A stretch of 64,000 nucleotides of DNA from Phycicoccus sp. CSK15P-2 (GCF_016888005.1 NZ_JAFDVE010000009.1:248001-312000), one strand, 5' to 3'; positions 8,060 to 19,937 are shown, counted from the first letter of the stretch. Notes: generated by a model not told the origin, from the letters alone. Translations and numbers: made by a program.

Positions 8060-8914
8060 TTGACCACCGACGCACCGCCCGACTCCGCACTACTCACCGA
8101 AGAGGACTTCCCGGACCGCCAGGACGTCGTGCAGCGGTTCGGCGACCTCGCCCCGGACGGCACGACGAGCACGGTCGCCCTGTCCCGGCTCTTCGAGCAC
8201 CCCCGGGTCGGCCTGCGCTTCCCCCGCTTCGCCTGCCTCGTCGCGGACGGCGGGTTCGGGTCGTACCAGATCCTGTTCGTGGGCCAGCGGGTGGAACGGC
8301 ACGCCGCCTTCGGCCGGGTCGGCGCCGAGGTCCGGGTCGGCACGGGAATCCGTGCCGTCGGCCGGTCCTCCTACACCTACGGCCAGGGGATGTTCGTCGA
8401 CGGGCGTCCCGTCGCCACCGCCGAGGCCACCATCGTCCTCGCCGACAGGTCCGGGCCGGTCGCCCTGCCCGACGAGCTGCTCGCCGACCTCGAGGAGCTG
8501 CAGCTGCCGGGAGGCGCACCGAAGGCGGCGTCGAGGCCCGACCCGCGTCGCCGGGAACGGGAGTACTACCCTGCCGTCGCCACCGTCCACAGCCGGGTCG
8601 GGGACGTCGACCTGAACCGGCACGTCAACTACATCGCCCAGCTGGGCTGGTACGACGACGCGGTCGCGTCGCACGCCCACGACGTGCTCGGGGACGACGC
8701 GGCGCGCACGCTCACCCGGTACCTGCCGTGGCGCTACCAGGTGGCCTACCTCGGCGAGGTCCTCCACCCCCGCTCCTACGACATCGGGATCGCCGCCAGC
8801 GGGCAGGACGAGAACACCGTGCAGTACGAGCTGGGGATGTTCGACGGCGGACGGTGCCTGGGCACCGCCGACGCCTCCGCGCCACGACCCGTGGGCCTGG
8901 ATGCCGCCGCGTGA
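8060..8914 (+). CDS. Acyl-ACP thioesterase-like double-hotdog protein
   Basis: 284 aa. It looks like two hotdog domains joined by an Arg-rich linker (about 155-168), the plan of FatA/FatB-type acyl-ACP thioesterases and of related acyl-CoA thioesterases. The second half carries VGDVDLNRHVNYIAQLGWYDD (about 180-200), the N-x-H-V-N-type hotdog motif of the catalytic domain. The first half (RLFEHPRVGLRFPRFACL...EVRVGTGIRAVGRSSYTY) resembles the substrate-gating domain. It would release fatty acids or other acyl groups; the substrate is unknown. A TTG start at 8060 is preceded by GAGGAG. The P450 relic lies just upstream, so the two may once have shared a transcript. Confidence 0.6.
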   Translation: MTTDAPPDSALLTEEDFPDRQDVVQRFGDLAPDGTTSTVALSRLFEHPRVGLRFPRFACLVADGGFGSYQILFVGQRVERHAAFGRVGAEVRVGTGIRAVGRSSYTYGQGMFVDGRPVATAEATIVLADRSGPVALPDELLADLEELQLPGGAPKAASRPDPRRREREYYPAVATVHSRVGDVDLNRHVNYIAQLGWYDDAVASHAHDVLGDDAARTLTRYLPWRYQVAYLGEVLHPRSYDIGIAASGQDENTVQYELGMFDGGRCLGTADASAPRPVGLDAAA

Positions 8915-8939
8915 CCGCGTCGTAGGCGGCGGTGGCCGG

Positions 8940-9602
8940 CTACCAGCCCCGGGCCCGCCACTCGGGCAACGCCGGGCGCTCGGCACCGAGGGTGCCGTCG
9001 TTGCCGTGGCCGGGGTAGAACCACGTGTCGTCGTCGTAGGCGCCGAAGAGGCGCTCGACGACGTCGGTGTAGAGCGCGTCGAAGTCCTGTCCGGGTTGCT
9101 TGGTGTTGCCGACGCCACCGGGGAAGAGCGCGTCGCCCGTGAAGAGGTGCGTGACACCCTCGGGGTCGCTCCAGGCCAGCGCCACCGAGCCGGGGGTGTG
9201 GCCGCGGAGGTGCACGACGTCGAGCTCGAGCTCCCCGACCCTCAGGGTGTCGCCCTGCCGCAGCCGGACGTCGGGCGCGAGCGGAAGCGCGTCCGCGTCG
9301 TCCTCCCCGGCGTAGGTACGTGCGCCGGTGGCCGTGGCGACCTCCTCCAGCGCCCGGACGTGGTCCCAGTGCTGGTGTGTCGTCACCAGGTGGTCGAGGC
9401 GACCGGTGCCCTCCCCGACGAGCGCGAGGCAGCGCTCGGCGTCGTCGGCAGCGTCGATCAGCAGCTGCGCGCCGGTGGCGGTGCACGTGAGGAGGTAGAC
9501 GTTGTTGTGCATGTCGGACACGGCCCTCTTGCGGATGGTGGCCGGTCCCAGCTCCCGGACGTCGCTCGGCCCGCCGGGAGTGACCTCACCGGTGTAGGCC
9601 AT
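8940..9602 (-). CDS. Metallo-beta-lactamase-fold hydrolase, glyoxalase II-like
   Basis: 220 aa. The dinuclear-metal motif THQHWDH occurs at 75-81 (His76, His78, Asp80, His81); further ligands are in HLRGHTPGS, FTGDALFPGG and the C-terminal YPGHG. This is the MBL subgroup of thioester hydrolases such as glyoxalase II. It starts 3 nt after the stop of the mycothiol-type isomerase gene upstream, so the two are co-transcribed. In mycothiol-using bacteria a sensible reading is hydrolysis of a mycothiol thioester made by, or related to, the neighbour; that is inference. Confidence 0.82.
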   Translation of the reverse strand: MAYTGEVTPGGPSDVRELGPATIRKRAVSDMHNNVYLLTCTATGAQLLIDAADDAERCLALVGEGTGRLDHLVTTHQHWDHVRALEEVATATGARTYAGEDDADALPLAPDVRLRQGDTLRVGELELDVVHLRGHTPGSVALAWSDPEGVTHLFTGDALFPGGVGNTKQPGQDFDALYTDVVERLFGAYDDDTWFYPGHGNDGTLGAERPALPEWRARGW

Positions 9603-9605
9603 CGG

Positions 9606-10298
9606 TCAGCGTCCTGCGGGCAGGGCGGGCAACGGGTCCGCGGTCACGCCGTCGGTGAGGCCGCGGGCGAGCCAGGCCAAGACGGCCGCCCGGTCGCCGC
9701 TGACCTCGGTCGTCCCGAGGCCGATCGTCCACTCGTCGCCCTCCGTCGTGCGCAGCGTGACGTCGGGGGTGTCGGTGACGCCGCGCAACCGGTCGAGCTC
9801 GTCGGCCAGGAGGAGCTCCACCAGCTCCGGCTCGACGTCGGCGAAGCCGAACCCGGCATCGAGGTCGACGTGGTGGTACACGACCTCACGCAGCCGCATG
9901 TAGGGCAGGTTCTCGGCCGTGACCACGGCGACGCCCGGGGTGCGCGCGAGCAGCCGGCCCTCGTGCTCGGGGCCGATCCGGCGCAGGGCGGCCGGCAGCG
10001 GACGGGCGGTGCGGCGCAGGTCCTCGAGCTGGACGTCCCGGTCGCGGGTCGCGCCGGCCTCGATGTCGGCGTCCCGGGCCTCCGGGGAGGGGTACATCGT
10101 CTCGCCGGTGCGGTCGACCGCCGCGCGGACCAGGGCGAGGAACGCGTCGGCGTTGCGTGCCACGTGGGTGACGACATGGCCGCGGGTCCATCCGGCACAC
10201 AGGCTCGGGGCGGCGAGGTCGTCGACGCGTTGAACGGTCGTGAGCAAGCGCTCGGTGTGGCGGTCGAGGAGGGTGAGGAGGTCGACATCGGAGGCCAT
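9606..10298 (-). CDS. Maleylpyruvate isomerase family (mycothiol-dependent, DinB-like) protein
   Basis: 230 aa with the DinB/MDMPI four-helix fold: LLDRHTERLLTTVQRVDD at the N terminus, the metal-ligand helix SLCAGWTRGHVVTHVARNADAF (His41, His45), and a second ligand segment MRLREVVYHHVDLDAGF. Members include mycothiol-dependent maleylpyruvate isomerase and many uncharacterised mycothiol transferases. The ATG at 10298 lies 7 nt downstream of TAGCGT, whose TAG is the stop of the GH15 gene. The MBL-fold hydrolase follows 3 nt downstream. No aromatic ring-cleavage genes are near, so a detoxification role seems likelier than gentisate catabolism. Confidence 0.82.
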   Translation of the reverse strand: MASDVDLLTLLDRHTERLLTTVQRVDDLAAPSLCAGWTRGHVVTHVARNADAFLALVRAAVDRTGETMYPSPEARDADIEAGATRDRDVQLEDLRRTARPLPAALRRIGPEHEGRLLARTPGVAVVTAENLPYMRLREVVYHHVDLDAGFGFADVEPELVELLLADELDRLRGVTDTPDVTLRTTEGDEWTIGLGTTEVSGDRAAVLAWLARGLTDGVTADPLPALPAGR

Positions 10299-10305
10299 GA
10301 CCGCG

Positions 10306-10311
10306 ACGCTA
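10306..10311 (-). promoter_or_regulatory. -10 element overlapping the GH15 stop codon
   Basis: Minus strand TAGCGT at 10311-10306: its TAG is the stop of the GH15 gene and it ends 7 nt before the isomerase ATG at 10298. Same hexamer and geometry as at 995-1000. Confidence 0.55.
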
Positions 10312-12099
10312 CTCCCCGGCGGCCTTCTCGGCCCCGACGATCGCGTCGGCGGCCTGCACGAGCGCCAGGTGCGAGAAGGCCTGCGGGAAGTTGCCGAGGA
10401 GCCGCCCCGTGGCCGGGTCGTACTCCTCGGACAGCAGCCCGAGGTCGTTGCGGACGGCCAGCAACCGGTCCATGAGGCCGCGGGCGTCGTCGAGGCGGCC
10501 GCACCGGGCGTAGGACTCGGCGAGCCAGAACGAGCACGCGAGGAAGGGGTTCTCCTCGCCGTCCAGCCCGTCGACCCCGCTGGAGGTCCGGTAGCGCAGC
10601 AGGAAGCCGCCGTGGAGGAGGTCCTCCTCCACGGCCCGGATCGTCCCCTGGACGCGCTCGTCGTCGGCGGGGAGGAACCCCACCGTCGGGATGAGGAGGA
10701 GCGCGGCGTCCACCTCGGTCGTGTCGTAGTGCTGGGTGAAGGTGTTGCGGTCGGCGTCGTACCCCCGGTCGCAGACCTCCGCGTGGACCTGGTCGCGCAG
10801 CGCACGCCAGCGGTCGACGTCTCCGTGGTGGCCGTCCTCCTCGACCGCACGAACGGCCCGGTCGAAGGCTGCCCACACCATGACCCGGGAGTGCGTGAAG
10901 TGCCGCGCGGGGCCGCGGATCTCCCACAGCCCGTGGTCGGTCTGGTCCCAGTGGTCGGCGAGGTCGTCGACCAGCGCACGCTGGACCGCCCAGGACTCGC
11001 CGGACTCCTCGACCCCGAGCTCGCGCGCCCGGGCGAGCGCGATCATCACCTCTCCGAGCACGTCGCTCTGGCGCTGGTGCACGGCACCGTTGCCGACCCG
11101 GACCGGCCGTGAGCCCGCGTAGCCGGGAAGGTGGTCGAGCTCGCGCTCGGGCAGCTCGCGCCCGCCGTCCACCGCGTACATGATCTGGAGGTCACCGGGG
11201 TCACCGGCGACGGCACGCACGAGCCAGTCGCGCCACAGCCTGGTCTCGTCGACGTAGCCGCAGCCGAGCAGCGCCTCCAGCGTGAGCGAGGCGTCCCGGA
11301 GCCAGCAGTACCGGTAGTCCCAGTTCCGGCTCCCGCCGACGTCCTCGGGAAGGCTCGTCGTGGGAGCGGCGACGATGCCGCCGCGGAGCTCGTCGGTGAG
11401 CAGCCGCAGCACGAGGAGGGACCGGGTCACCGCCTCGCGGTACCGCCCCTGGTGGGTGTGCCGCGACGCCCACTCGTCGAAGTGCTGGACGGTGTCCTCG
11501 ACGCGGGAGCGGACCTCGAGCGCCTCGGGCACGTCGCACCAGGACGGGCTCCAGGTCATCGAGAACGCCAGGCGGTCACCGGCGCCGACGGTGAACCGGT
11601 CCCGGTGGTGGTGGTCCTCGGGCTCGGGGAGGCGGTCGCCGCGGAGGACGAGCATGTCGGGGCCGGCGATCGCGCGGATGGCCTGGCGTCCGTCGGAGTC
11701 CTCGACGCGCGAGACCCACGGCAGGACCTTGCCGTACCCGGTGCGGACCACCCACTCGTGGTCCATCTCGACGTCGCCGTCGAGACCCTCGACGACGCGT
11801 ACGAGGTCGGCCCGGCCGTCGCCGAACGGCATGAGGTCGGTGACCCGTACCCGGCCCGTCGCGGTCTCGTGGACGGTGTCGAGGACGAAGCTGTTCCCCC
11901 GGTAGGAACGGGTCGCGGTGGCCTCCTCGACGGGGCCGAGGAACCACCGGCCGTGGTCGTCGGTGCCGAGAACGGCGGCGAAGCACGCGGGGGAGTCGAA
12001 GCGGGGAAGGCACATCCAGTCGACCGCGCCGTGACGGCTCACGAGGGCGGCGCGCTCGGTGTCGCCGAGGAGGGCGTACTCGCCGATCGGGGTGTTCAC
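10309..12099 (-). CDS. Glycoside hydrolase family 15 protein (trehalase/glucoamylase-like)
   Basis: 596 aa, cytosolic (no signal peptide). Begins with the family signature IGEYALLGDTERAALVSRHGAVDWMCLPRFDSPACFAAVLG. The (alpha/alpha)6 barrel shows the first catalytic region GGSRNWDYRYCWLRDASLTLEAL (about 285-310) and the second, LSEEYDPATGRLLGNFPQAFSHLALVQAA (about 552-582), with the acidic residues of GH15. Mycobacterial homologues hydrolyse trehalose; glucoamylase or dextranase activity cannot be excluded. The GTG start is 7 nt after TAGGGT. It runs divergently from uvrA. Confidence 0.85.
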   Translation of the reverse strand: MNTPIGEYALLGDTERAALVSRHGAVDWMCLPRFDSPACFAAVLGTDDHGRWFLGPVEEATATRSYRGNSFVLDTVHETATGRVRVTDLMPFGDGRADLVRVVEGLDGDVEMDHEWVVRTGYGKVLPWVSRVEDSDGRQAIRAIAGPDMLVLRGDRLPEPEDHHHRDRFTVGAGDRLAFSMTWSPSWCDVPEALEVRSRVEDTVQHFDEWASRHTHQGRYREAVTRSLLVLRLLTDELRGGIVAAPTTSLPEDVGGSRNWDYRYCWLRDASLTLEALLGCGYVDETRLWRDWLVRAVAGDPGDLQIMYAVDGGRELPERELDHLPGYAGSRPVRVGNGAVHQRQSDVLGEVMIALARARELGVEESGESWAVQRALVDDLADHWDQTDHGLWEIRGPARHFTHSRVMVWAAFDRAVRAVEEDGHHGDVDRWRALRDQVHAEVCDRGYDADRNTFTQHYDTTEVDAALLLIPTVGFLPADDERVQGTIRAVEEDLLHGGFLLRYRTSSGVDGLDGEENPFLACSFWLAESYARCGRLDDARGLMDRLLAVRNDLGLLSEEYDPATGRLLGNFPQAFSHLALVQAADAIVGAEKAAGE

Positions 12100-12106
12100 C
12101 TCTCCG

Positions 12107-12112
12107 ACCCTA
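12107..12112 (-). promoter_or_regulatory. -10 element, leaderless GH15 gene
   Basis: Minus strand TAGGGT, 7 nt, GTG at 12099. Confidence 0.6.
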
Positions 12113-12154
12113 GACGGTGTCGGTGCTGGTGAGAGGGCTGTCGGTGGTCACACC

Positions 12155-12160
12155 TAGCAT
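12155..12160 (+). promoter_or_regulatory. -10 element, leaderless uvrA
   Basis: TAGCAT, 7 nt, GTG at 12168. The ATG at 12159 lies inside the hexamer and so is a less likely start. Confidence 0.6.
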
Positions 12161-12167
12161 GTCGGAT

Positions 12168-15155
<2,988 letters not shown>

Positions 15156-15182
15156 GCGGCCGCGCGTTCCCCGCGGTGGCCG

Positions 15183-15617
15183 TCAGGGCTCGCGGGCGTC
15201 GTGGCCGGCGCGGTGCTCGACGACCTCGTCCATGTTCGCCTGTGCCCAGGACCTGAGCCCGCGGGTGAGCTCGTGCAGCGAGAGGCCGAGGTCGGTCAGC
15301 TCGTACGAGACGGTCACCGGGACGGTGGGCGTCACGGTGCGCGTCACGAGTCCGTCGCGCTCCAGGGACCGCAGCGTCTGGGTCAGCATCTTCTGGCTCA
15401 CCCCGGCCAGCAGTCGCGCGATCTCCGAGTAGCGCATGGCCCTGGGCGTTCCGTCCGCGTCGGGGAGGGCGGATTCGCCTCCGAGCGCACAGAGAACCAG
15501 CACCACCCACTTGTTCGAGATGCGGTCGAGGAGCTGGCGGCTGGGGCACACCGCGAGGAACGCGTCGTACTCCTGTTTGGCCTGCGCCCGCTGCCCCGCC
15601 GAGTTCGTCGTCGACAT
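15183..15617 (-). CDS. HxlR family transcriptional regulator
   Basis: 144 aa. The winged helix typical of HxlR runs from CPSRQLLDRISNKWVVLVLCAL (Cys24 at the position many redox/electrophile-sensing HxlR proteins use) through RYSEIARLLAGVSQKMLTQTLRSLERDGLVTRTV and ends VSYELTDLGLSLHELTRGLRSWA. It is divergent from an aldo/keto reductase and shares a 130-bp gap that holds two palindromes. Control of the reductase, perhaps in response to reactive aldehydes or quinones, is a reasonable inference. Confidence 0.88.
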   Translation of the reverse strand: MSTTNSAGQRAQAKQEYDAFLAVCPSRQLLDRISNKWVVLVLCALGGESALPDADGTPRAMRYSEIARLLAGVSQKMLTQTLRSLERDGLVTRTVTPTVPVTVSYELTDLGLSLHELTRGLRSWAQANMDEVVEHRAGHDAREP

Positions 15618-15647
15618 CCGACGTCACCTTCTCCAGGAGAGACCTAC

Positions 15648-15680
15648 GCACTCGAAAGTGCCTACTTCCTCAGAGGAAGT
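15648..15680. promoter_or_regulatory. Candidate HxlR operator (two palindromes)
   Basis: Within the divergent gap lie a perfect 7+3+7 inverted repeat, acttcct-cag-aggaagt (15664-15680), and next to it gcact-cgaa-agtgc (15648-15661). Position between the two starts fits a shared operator for hxlR and the reductase. Confidence 0.55.
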
Positions 15681-15747
15681 TACTCCTTCATGGTGGTCGG
15701 TGGTGGCGACGGTCGCCATCCACGACGACGGACAGGATGACACCACG

Positions 15748-16626
15748 ATGAACGCGACCTCACTCCCCGGCGGCGAGTGGACTCTCGGCGACTCTGTCGT
15801 CGACCGGTTCGGTTACGGCGCGATGCAGCTCGCAGGTCCCTGGGTCATGGGGCCGCCCGCCGACCACGATGGCGCCGTCGCGGTGCTGCGTGAGGCTGTC
15901 GCCTCGGGAGTCACACACATCGACACCAGCGACGCGTACGGGCCTCGGGTGACCAACGAGCTGGTCCGCGAGGCGCTGCACCCCTACCCGGAGTCGCTGC
16001 TCGTCGCGACCAAGGTGGGCGCGACCCGGGACGCAGAAGGAGGCTGGCCGGTGGCCCGCCGCCCCGAGCAGCTGCGTGCGCAGGTGCACGACAACCTGAG
16101 GTCCCTCGATCTCGAGGCTCTCGACCTGGTCAACCTCCGCATGGGCGACGCGTATGGCCCACGGCAGGGCTCTCTCTCGGAGCCCTTCGGGGCCCTCGTG
16201 CAGCTCCAGCAGGAGGGCCTCGTCCGTCACCTCGGGGTCAGCAACGTCACCCCCGAACAGGTCGCCGAGGCACGGAGCATCGCCCCGGTCGTGTGCGTCC
16301 AGAACATGTACAACGTGGCGCACCGGCACGACGACGAGCTCGTCGACCGTCTCGCGTCCGACGGCATCGCGTACGTGCCGTTCTTCCCGCTCGGAGGTTT
16401 CACGCCACTGCAGTCGGACACGTTGTCCTCCGTGGCCGCCCGGGCGGGGGCCACCCGGATGTCGGTGGCGCTGGCGTGGCTGCTCCAGCGGTCGCCAAAC
16501 ATCCTGCTCATCCCGGGCACGTCGTCCGTCGCACACCTGCGCGAGAACATCACCGGTGCCGGTCTCGTCCTGGGCGCCGAGGACCTCGCGGCACTGGACG
16601 GCCTCGCCTCCGGGGCGGTGGCCTGA
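15748..16626 (+). CDS. Aldo/keto reductase
   Basis: 292 aa NADPH-dependent TIM-barrel oxidoreductase. Visible: FGYGAMQLAGP start of the barrel, catalytic segment THIDTSDAYGP (Asp59, Tyr64), Lys89 in LLVATKVGA, then LDLVNLRMGD where the usual catalytic His is Asn129, and the cofactor-binding IPGTSSVAHLRENI near the C terminus. The His-to-Asn change occurs in an AKR subgroup with altered substrate preference; activity is still likely. The ATG at 15748 has ACAGGA upstream. It is divergent from hxlR across a palindromic gap. Confidence 0.88.
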   Translation: MNATSLPGGEWTLGDSVVDRFGYGAMQLAGPWVMGPPADHDGAVAVLREAVASGVTHIDTSDAYGPRVTNELVREALHPYPESLLVATKVGATRDAEGGWPVARRPEQLRAQVHDNLRSLDLEALDLVNLRMGDAYGPRQGSLSEPFGALVQLQQEGLVRHLGVSNVTPEQVAEARSIAPVVCVQNMYNVAHRHDDELVDRLASDGIAYVPFFPLGGFTPLQSDTLSSVAARAGATRMSVALAWLLQRSPNILLIPGTSSVAHLRENITGAGLVLGAEDLAALDGLASGAVA

Positions 16627-16652
16627 CGTCGGCCGGAGGCGCGGGATCCCAA

Positions 16653-16679
16653 GCGTGGGCGTGGGACCCGCGCCCACGC
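16653..16679. terminator. Bidirectional terminator between the reductase and livF
   Basis: A 9-bp perfect stem (16653-16661 with 16671-16679) with a 9-nt loop lies between two convergent genes. It contains the 14-mer gcgtgggacccgcg (16659-16672), which recurs at 52668-52681. Confidence 0.6.
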
Positions 16680-16697
16680 AGACCGTGGGACCCGGCC

Positions 16698-17411
16698 TCA
16701 GTCCTCGCCGAGGTAGGCCTTGCGGACGTCGTCGCTGTCGAGCAGCTCACGACCACTGCCCGAGAGCACGATCGAGCCGACCTCGAGCACGTAGCCCTTC
16801 GTCGCCCGCTTGAGCGCCGCCTGGGCGTTCTGCTCCACGAGCAGGATCGTCGTGCCCTGCTCCTGCAGTGTCGTGACGGTCGTCATGATCCGCTTCATCA
16901 TGATCGGCGAGAGCCCCATCGACGGCTCGTCGAGCATGAGCATCTTGGGCCGGCTCATCATCGCCCGGCCCATGGCGAGCATCTGCTGCTCACCACCGGA
17001 GAACGTCCCAGCGGGCTGGCTGCGGCGCTCCTTCAGGATCGGGAAGAGCTCGAAGGCGGCCGCGAGGTCGTCCCGGATGCCCTTGTCGTGGCGCGCGAAA
17101 GCGCCGAGCATGAGGTTCTCCTCGACCGTCATCTTGGGGAAGATCCGCCGGCCCTCGGGGGAGTGGGCGAGCCCGAGCTGGACGATCTCGTGGGCCGGCA
17201 CCTTCGTCAGGTCCCGTCCGTCGAACATGATCGAGCCGGAGCTGGGCCGGAGCAGACCGGAGATCGTCCGCAGCGTCGTCGTCTTGCCGGCACCGTTGGT
17301 CCCGATGAGGGTGACGACCTCACCCTGCTCCACGGAGAAGCTGATCCCCTTGACGGCCTTGATCTTTCCGTAGGAGACGACGAGGTCCTTGACCTCCAGC
17401 ATGGCGCTCAC
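16698..17411 (-). CDS. livF: Branched-chain amino acid ABC transporter, ATPase LivF
   Basis: 237 aa ATPase, the second of two nucleotide-binding subunits that power uptake of leucine, isoleucine and valine (or related amides). Walker A GTNGAGKTT at 37-45, the LivF-type HSPEGRRIFPKMTVEENL, signature FSGGEQQMLAMGRAM near 137 and Walker B MLMLDEPSMGLSP. The GTG at 17411 overlaps the livG stop by 4 bp; an ATG three codons in is an alternative. Last gene of livHMGF, followed by the bidirectional hairpin. Confidence 0.93.
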   Translation of the reverse strand: MSAMLEVKDLVVSYGKIKAVKGISFSVEQGEVVTLIGTNGAGKTTTLRTISGLLRPSSGSIMFDGRDLTKVPAHEIVQLGLAHSPEGRRIFPKMTVEENLMLGAFARHDKGIRDDLAAAFELFPILKERRSQPAGTFSGGEQQMLAMGRAMMSRPKMLMLDEPSMGLSPIMMKRIMTTVTTLQEQGTTILLVEQNAQAALKRATKGYVLEVGSIVLSGSGRELLDSDDVRKAYLGED

Positions 17412-18244
17412 GCGTGCTCCTCCTCGTCCTCGTCCTCGTCGGTGTCGTCGCCGCCGATGTAGGCCTCGATGACCCGTGGGTCGGACTGCACCTCGGCCGG
17501 AGTGCCCTCGACGAGCACCGAACCGCGCACGAGGCAGAGCACGCGGTCGCACAGGGTGAAGATGAACCGCATGTCGTGCTCGATGACGACGACGGCCAGC
17601 CCGCTCTCCCGGATCTTGAAGATCAGCTGCATGGTCTCCTCGGTCTCGCGCGGGTTCATCCCCGCGGTCGGCTCGTCGAGGAGCAGCAGCTGGGGGTCCG
17701 TCGCCAGAGCCCGGGCGATCTCCAGGCGGCGCTGGTCGCCGTACGGCAGGTTGCGCGCCAGGACCTCGGTCGACCTCCCCAGCCCGACGTACTCGAGCAG
17801 CTCCTGGGCCCGGGCCCGGGTGGCCTTCTCCTCGCGCCGGAACTTCGGGCCGCGGAGGATCGAGGTCAGCGCCATAGAGGACGTCCGGCAGTACCGGCCG
17901 ACCATGACGTTCTCGAGTGCGGTCATGTTGGCGAACAGCCGGATGTTCTGGAACGTCCGCGCCATCCCGGCCCGGACGACCTTGAGCGGCTTGGGTGGCA
18001 GCTGCGCGCCGTTCAGCGTGACCCGTCCCTCGGTCGGGATGTACAGCCCGGTGAGGCAGTTGAAGAAGGTGGTCTTTCCGGCCCCGTTGGGCCCGATGAG
18101 GCCGACGATCTCGCCCTCGCGGACCTGCATGCTCACCGTGTCGACGGCGGTGAGACCGCCGAAGCGCATGGTGACGTCGGACGCCTCGAGGACGACCTTG
18201 TCGCCGACGTGGTGGCCCTGGTTCTCGGTCTCGGTGACGGTCAC
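17408..18244 (-). CDS. livG: Branched-chain amino acid ABC transporter, ATPase LivG
   Basis: 278 aa ATPase. Walker A GPNGAGKTT at 51-59, RTFQNIRLFANMTALENVMVG, the LivG-type signature NLPYGDQRRLEIARAL, Walker B LLLLDEPTAGMNP and H-loop VIEHDMRFIF. It has a strongly acidic tail (DDTDEDEDEEEHA) not needed for the fold. GTG start overlaps the livM stop by 4 bp and its own stop overlaps livF by 4 bp, so translation of the three is probably coupled. Confidence 0.93.
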   Translation of the reverse strand: MTVTETENQGHHVGDKVVLEASDVTMRFGGLTAVDTVSMQVREGEIVGLIGPNGAGKTTFFNCLTGLYIPTEGRVTLNGAQLPPKPLKVVRAGMARTFQNIRLFANMTALENVMVGRYCRTSSMALTSILRGPKFRREEKATRARAQELLEYVGLGRSTEVLARNLPYGDQRRLEIARALATDPQLLLLDEPTAGMNPRETEETMQLIFKIRESGLAVVVIEHDMRFIFTLCDRVLCLVRGSVLVEGTPAEVQSDPRVIEAYIGGDDTDEDEDEEEHA

Positions 18245-19937
18245 TTGGCCTCCTCCAGGTGCTCGGTCTGGGCGAGGTCGACGAGATGCTCGTCCTCCTC
18301 GTGGAACTCCAGCTGGCGCCGCTTGCTCGGGACGAGGCCCTCGGGGCGGAAGCGCATCATGAGGACGAGCAGCAACCCGAACGCCATGAGCCGGTACTCG
18401 TTGACCTCACGCAGCTTCTCGGGGAGCAGCTTGAGGATCGTTGCGCCCACGAGGACGCCGGCCACTGTGCCCATGCCGCCCAGCACGACGGCGGCGAGGA
18501 GGAAGGCGGACTCGAGGAAGATGTACTGGTCGGGTGTCACCGACGTGTCCTGGTGGGCCTTGATGGTCCCCGCCAGCCCTGCCAGCGAGGCACCGACGGC
18601 GAAGGCGAGCAGCTTGAGGCCGAAGACGTTGACTCCCATCGCCTCCGCGGCGCGCTCGTCCTCCCGGATCGCGACCCAGCCGCGGCCGATGCGGCTGTCG
18701 TTGAGCCGCGCGAACACGAGGATGACCACGCCGATGAGCAGGAGCAGCAGGAAGTAGTAGTTGCTGAACCGTCCGAGTGGGACGCCCGCCAGCGTGTGCG
18801 TCTCCCCGAAGTCGAACCCGAAGAAGTTCAGGTCGGGGATGCCGGGGATGCCGTTCGGGCCGTTCGTGAGGTCCGGCCCGGTGTTGCCGTCGAGGTTGAA
18901 CATCGCCAGCCGGAAGATCTCGCCGAAACCGAGGGTCACGATGGCCAGGTAGTCGCCGGACACGCGCAGCGTCGGGGAGCCGATGACCAGCCCGAAGATG
19001 GAGGCGACGACCATCCCGCAGAGCATGACGACGAAGAACGGCGGCTTCCAGCCGACCGTCGCGAACGCCGAGTTGGAGAGCATGGCGCCGACGTACGCGC
19101 CGGTGCCGAGGAAGGCGATGTAGCCGAGGTCGAGGAGGCCGGCGAGGCCCACGACGATGTTCAGGCCCAGCGCCGTGGCCGCGAAGATGAGGATCTGCAC
19201 GGCGATCGACATGTTCGCGCTCGACCCGCCCTGGGTGAACGGGAAGAGGAACGCCACGAGGAAGGCCGCGAGCACGAGGGGACGACGGTTGTTCTGCCCG
19301 ATGAAGCCGATGTACTCACCGAAGCCGGCGGTGAGCAGCGCCACCACGACGCCGAGGATGGTGAGGATCAGGAGGAAGAAGGTCCACGAGTCGTCCATGT
19401 CGAGGGTGTACGCCGTGAGGAACAGCAGCGCAGCGAGGGCGACGACGATGATGACGATCTCGAGAGTGCTGGACAGACGCGGCCAGGCGTGCACGTCGAG
19501 GTCGACCGGGGCGGTGAGGTAACCGGCGGCCACGACGAGGACCGCGCCGACGAGGGCGACCCAGCCGCCCTCGTTGGCGTTGATCAGCCCATCGGTGGTC
19601 ACCCCGATGGCGAGCAGCGCCATCGCGACGAAGACCACGGCGGCGGTACCGGTGGCGCGGAGGCCGCGTCCCGGGTCGAGCCACGGGGTCTTGCGCAGGA
19701 GCAGGACGCCGAGCACGAGGGCGACGACGCCGAGCACCATCGCGTAGATCTGGATACCCGCGGGCCAGAAGCGCACGCTGATGTTCTGCAGCACGCGGTC
19801 GATGTGGGACCACGAGAGGAGGCCGCTGACAACGAGGACGGCGCCGCCAGCGATCGCCAGGAAGGGCGCCAGGGGACCGTACTTCTCGCGGAGGGCGTGG
19901 AGTACGTCGTCCCTCCGCTCGCTGAGGGTCGAGGTGC

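Noticed and set aside
7746-8063. A 105-codon frame starting MADLPELV between tetR and the thioesterase
   Set aside because: Ser/Arg/Pro-rich translation of the wrong frame; the P450 similarity is in a different frame and explains the sequence better.
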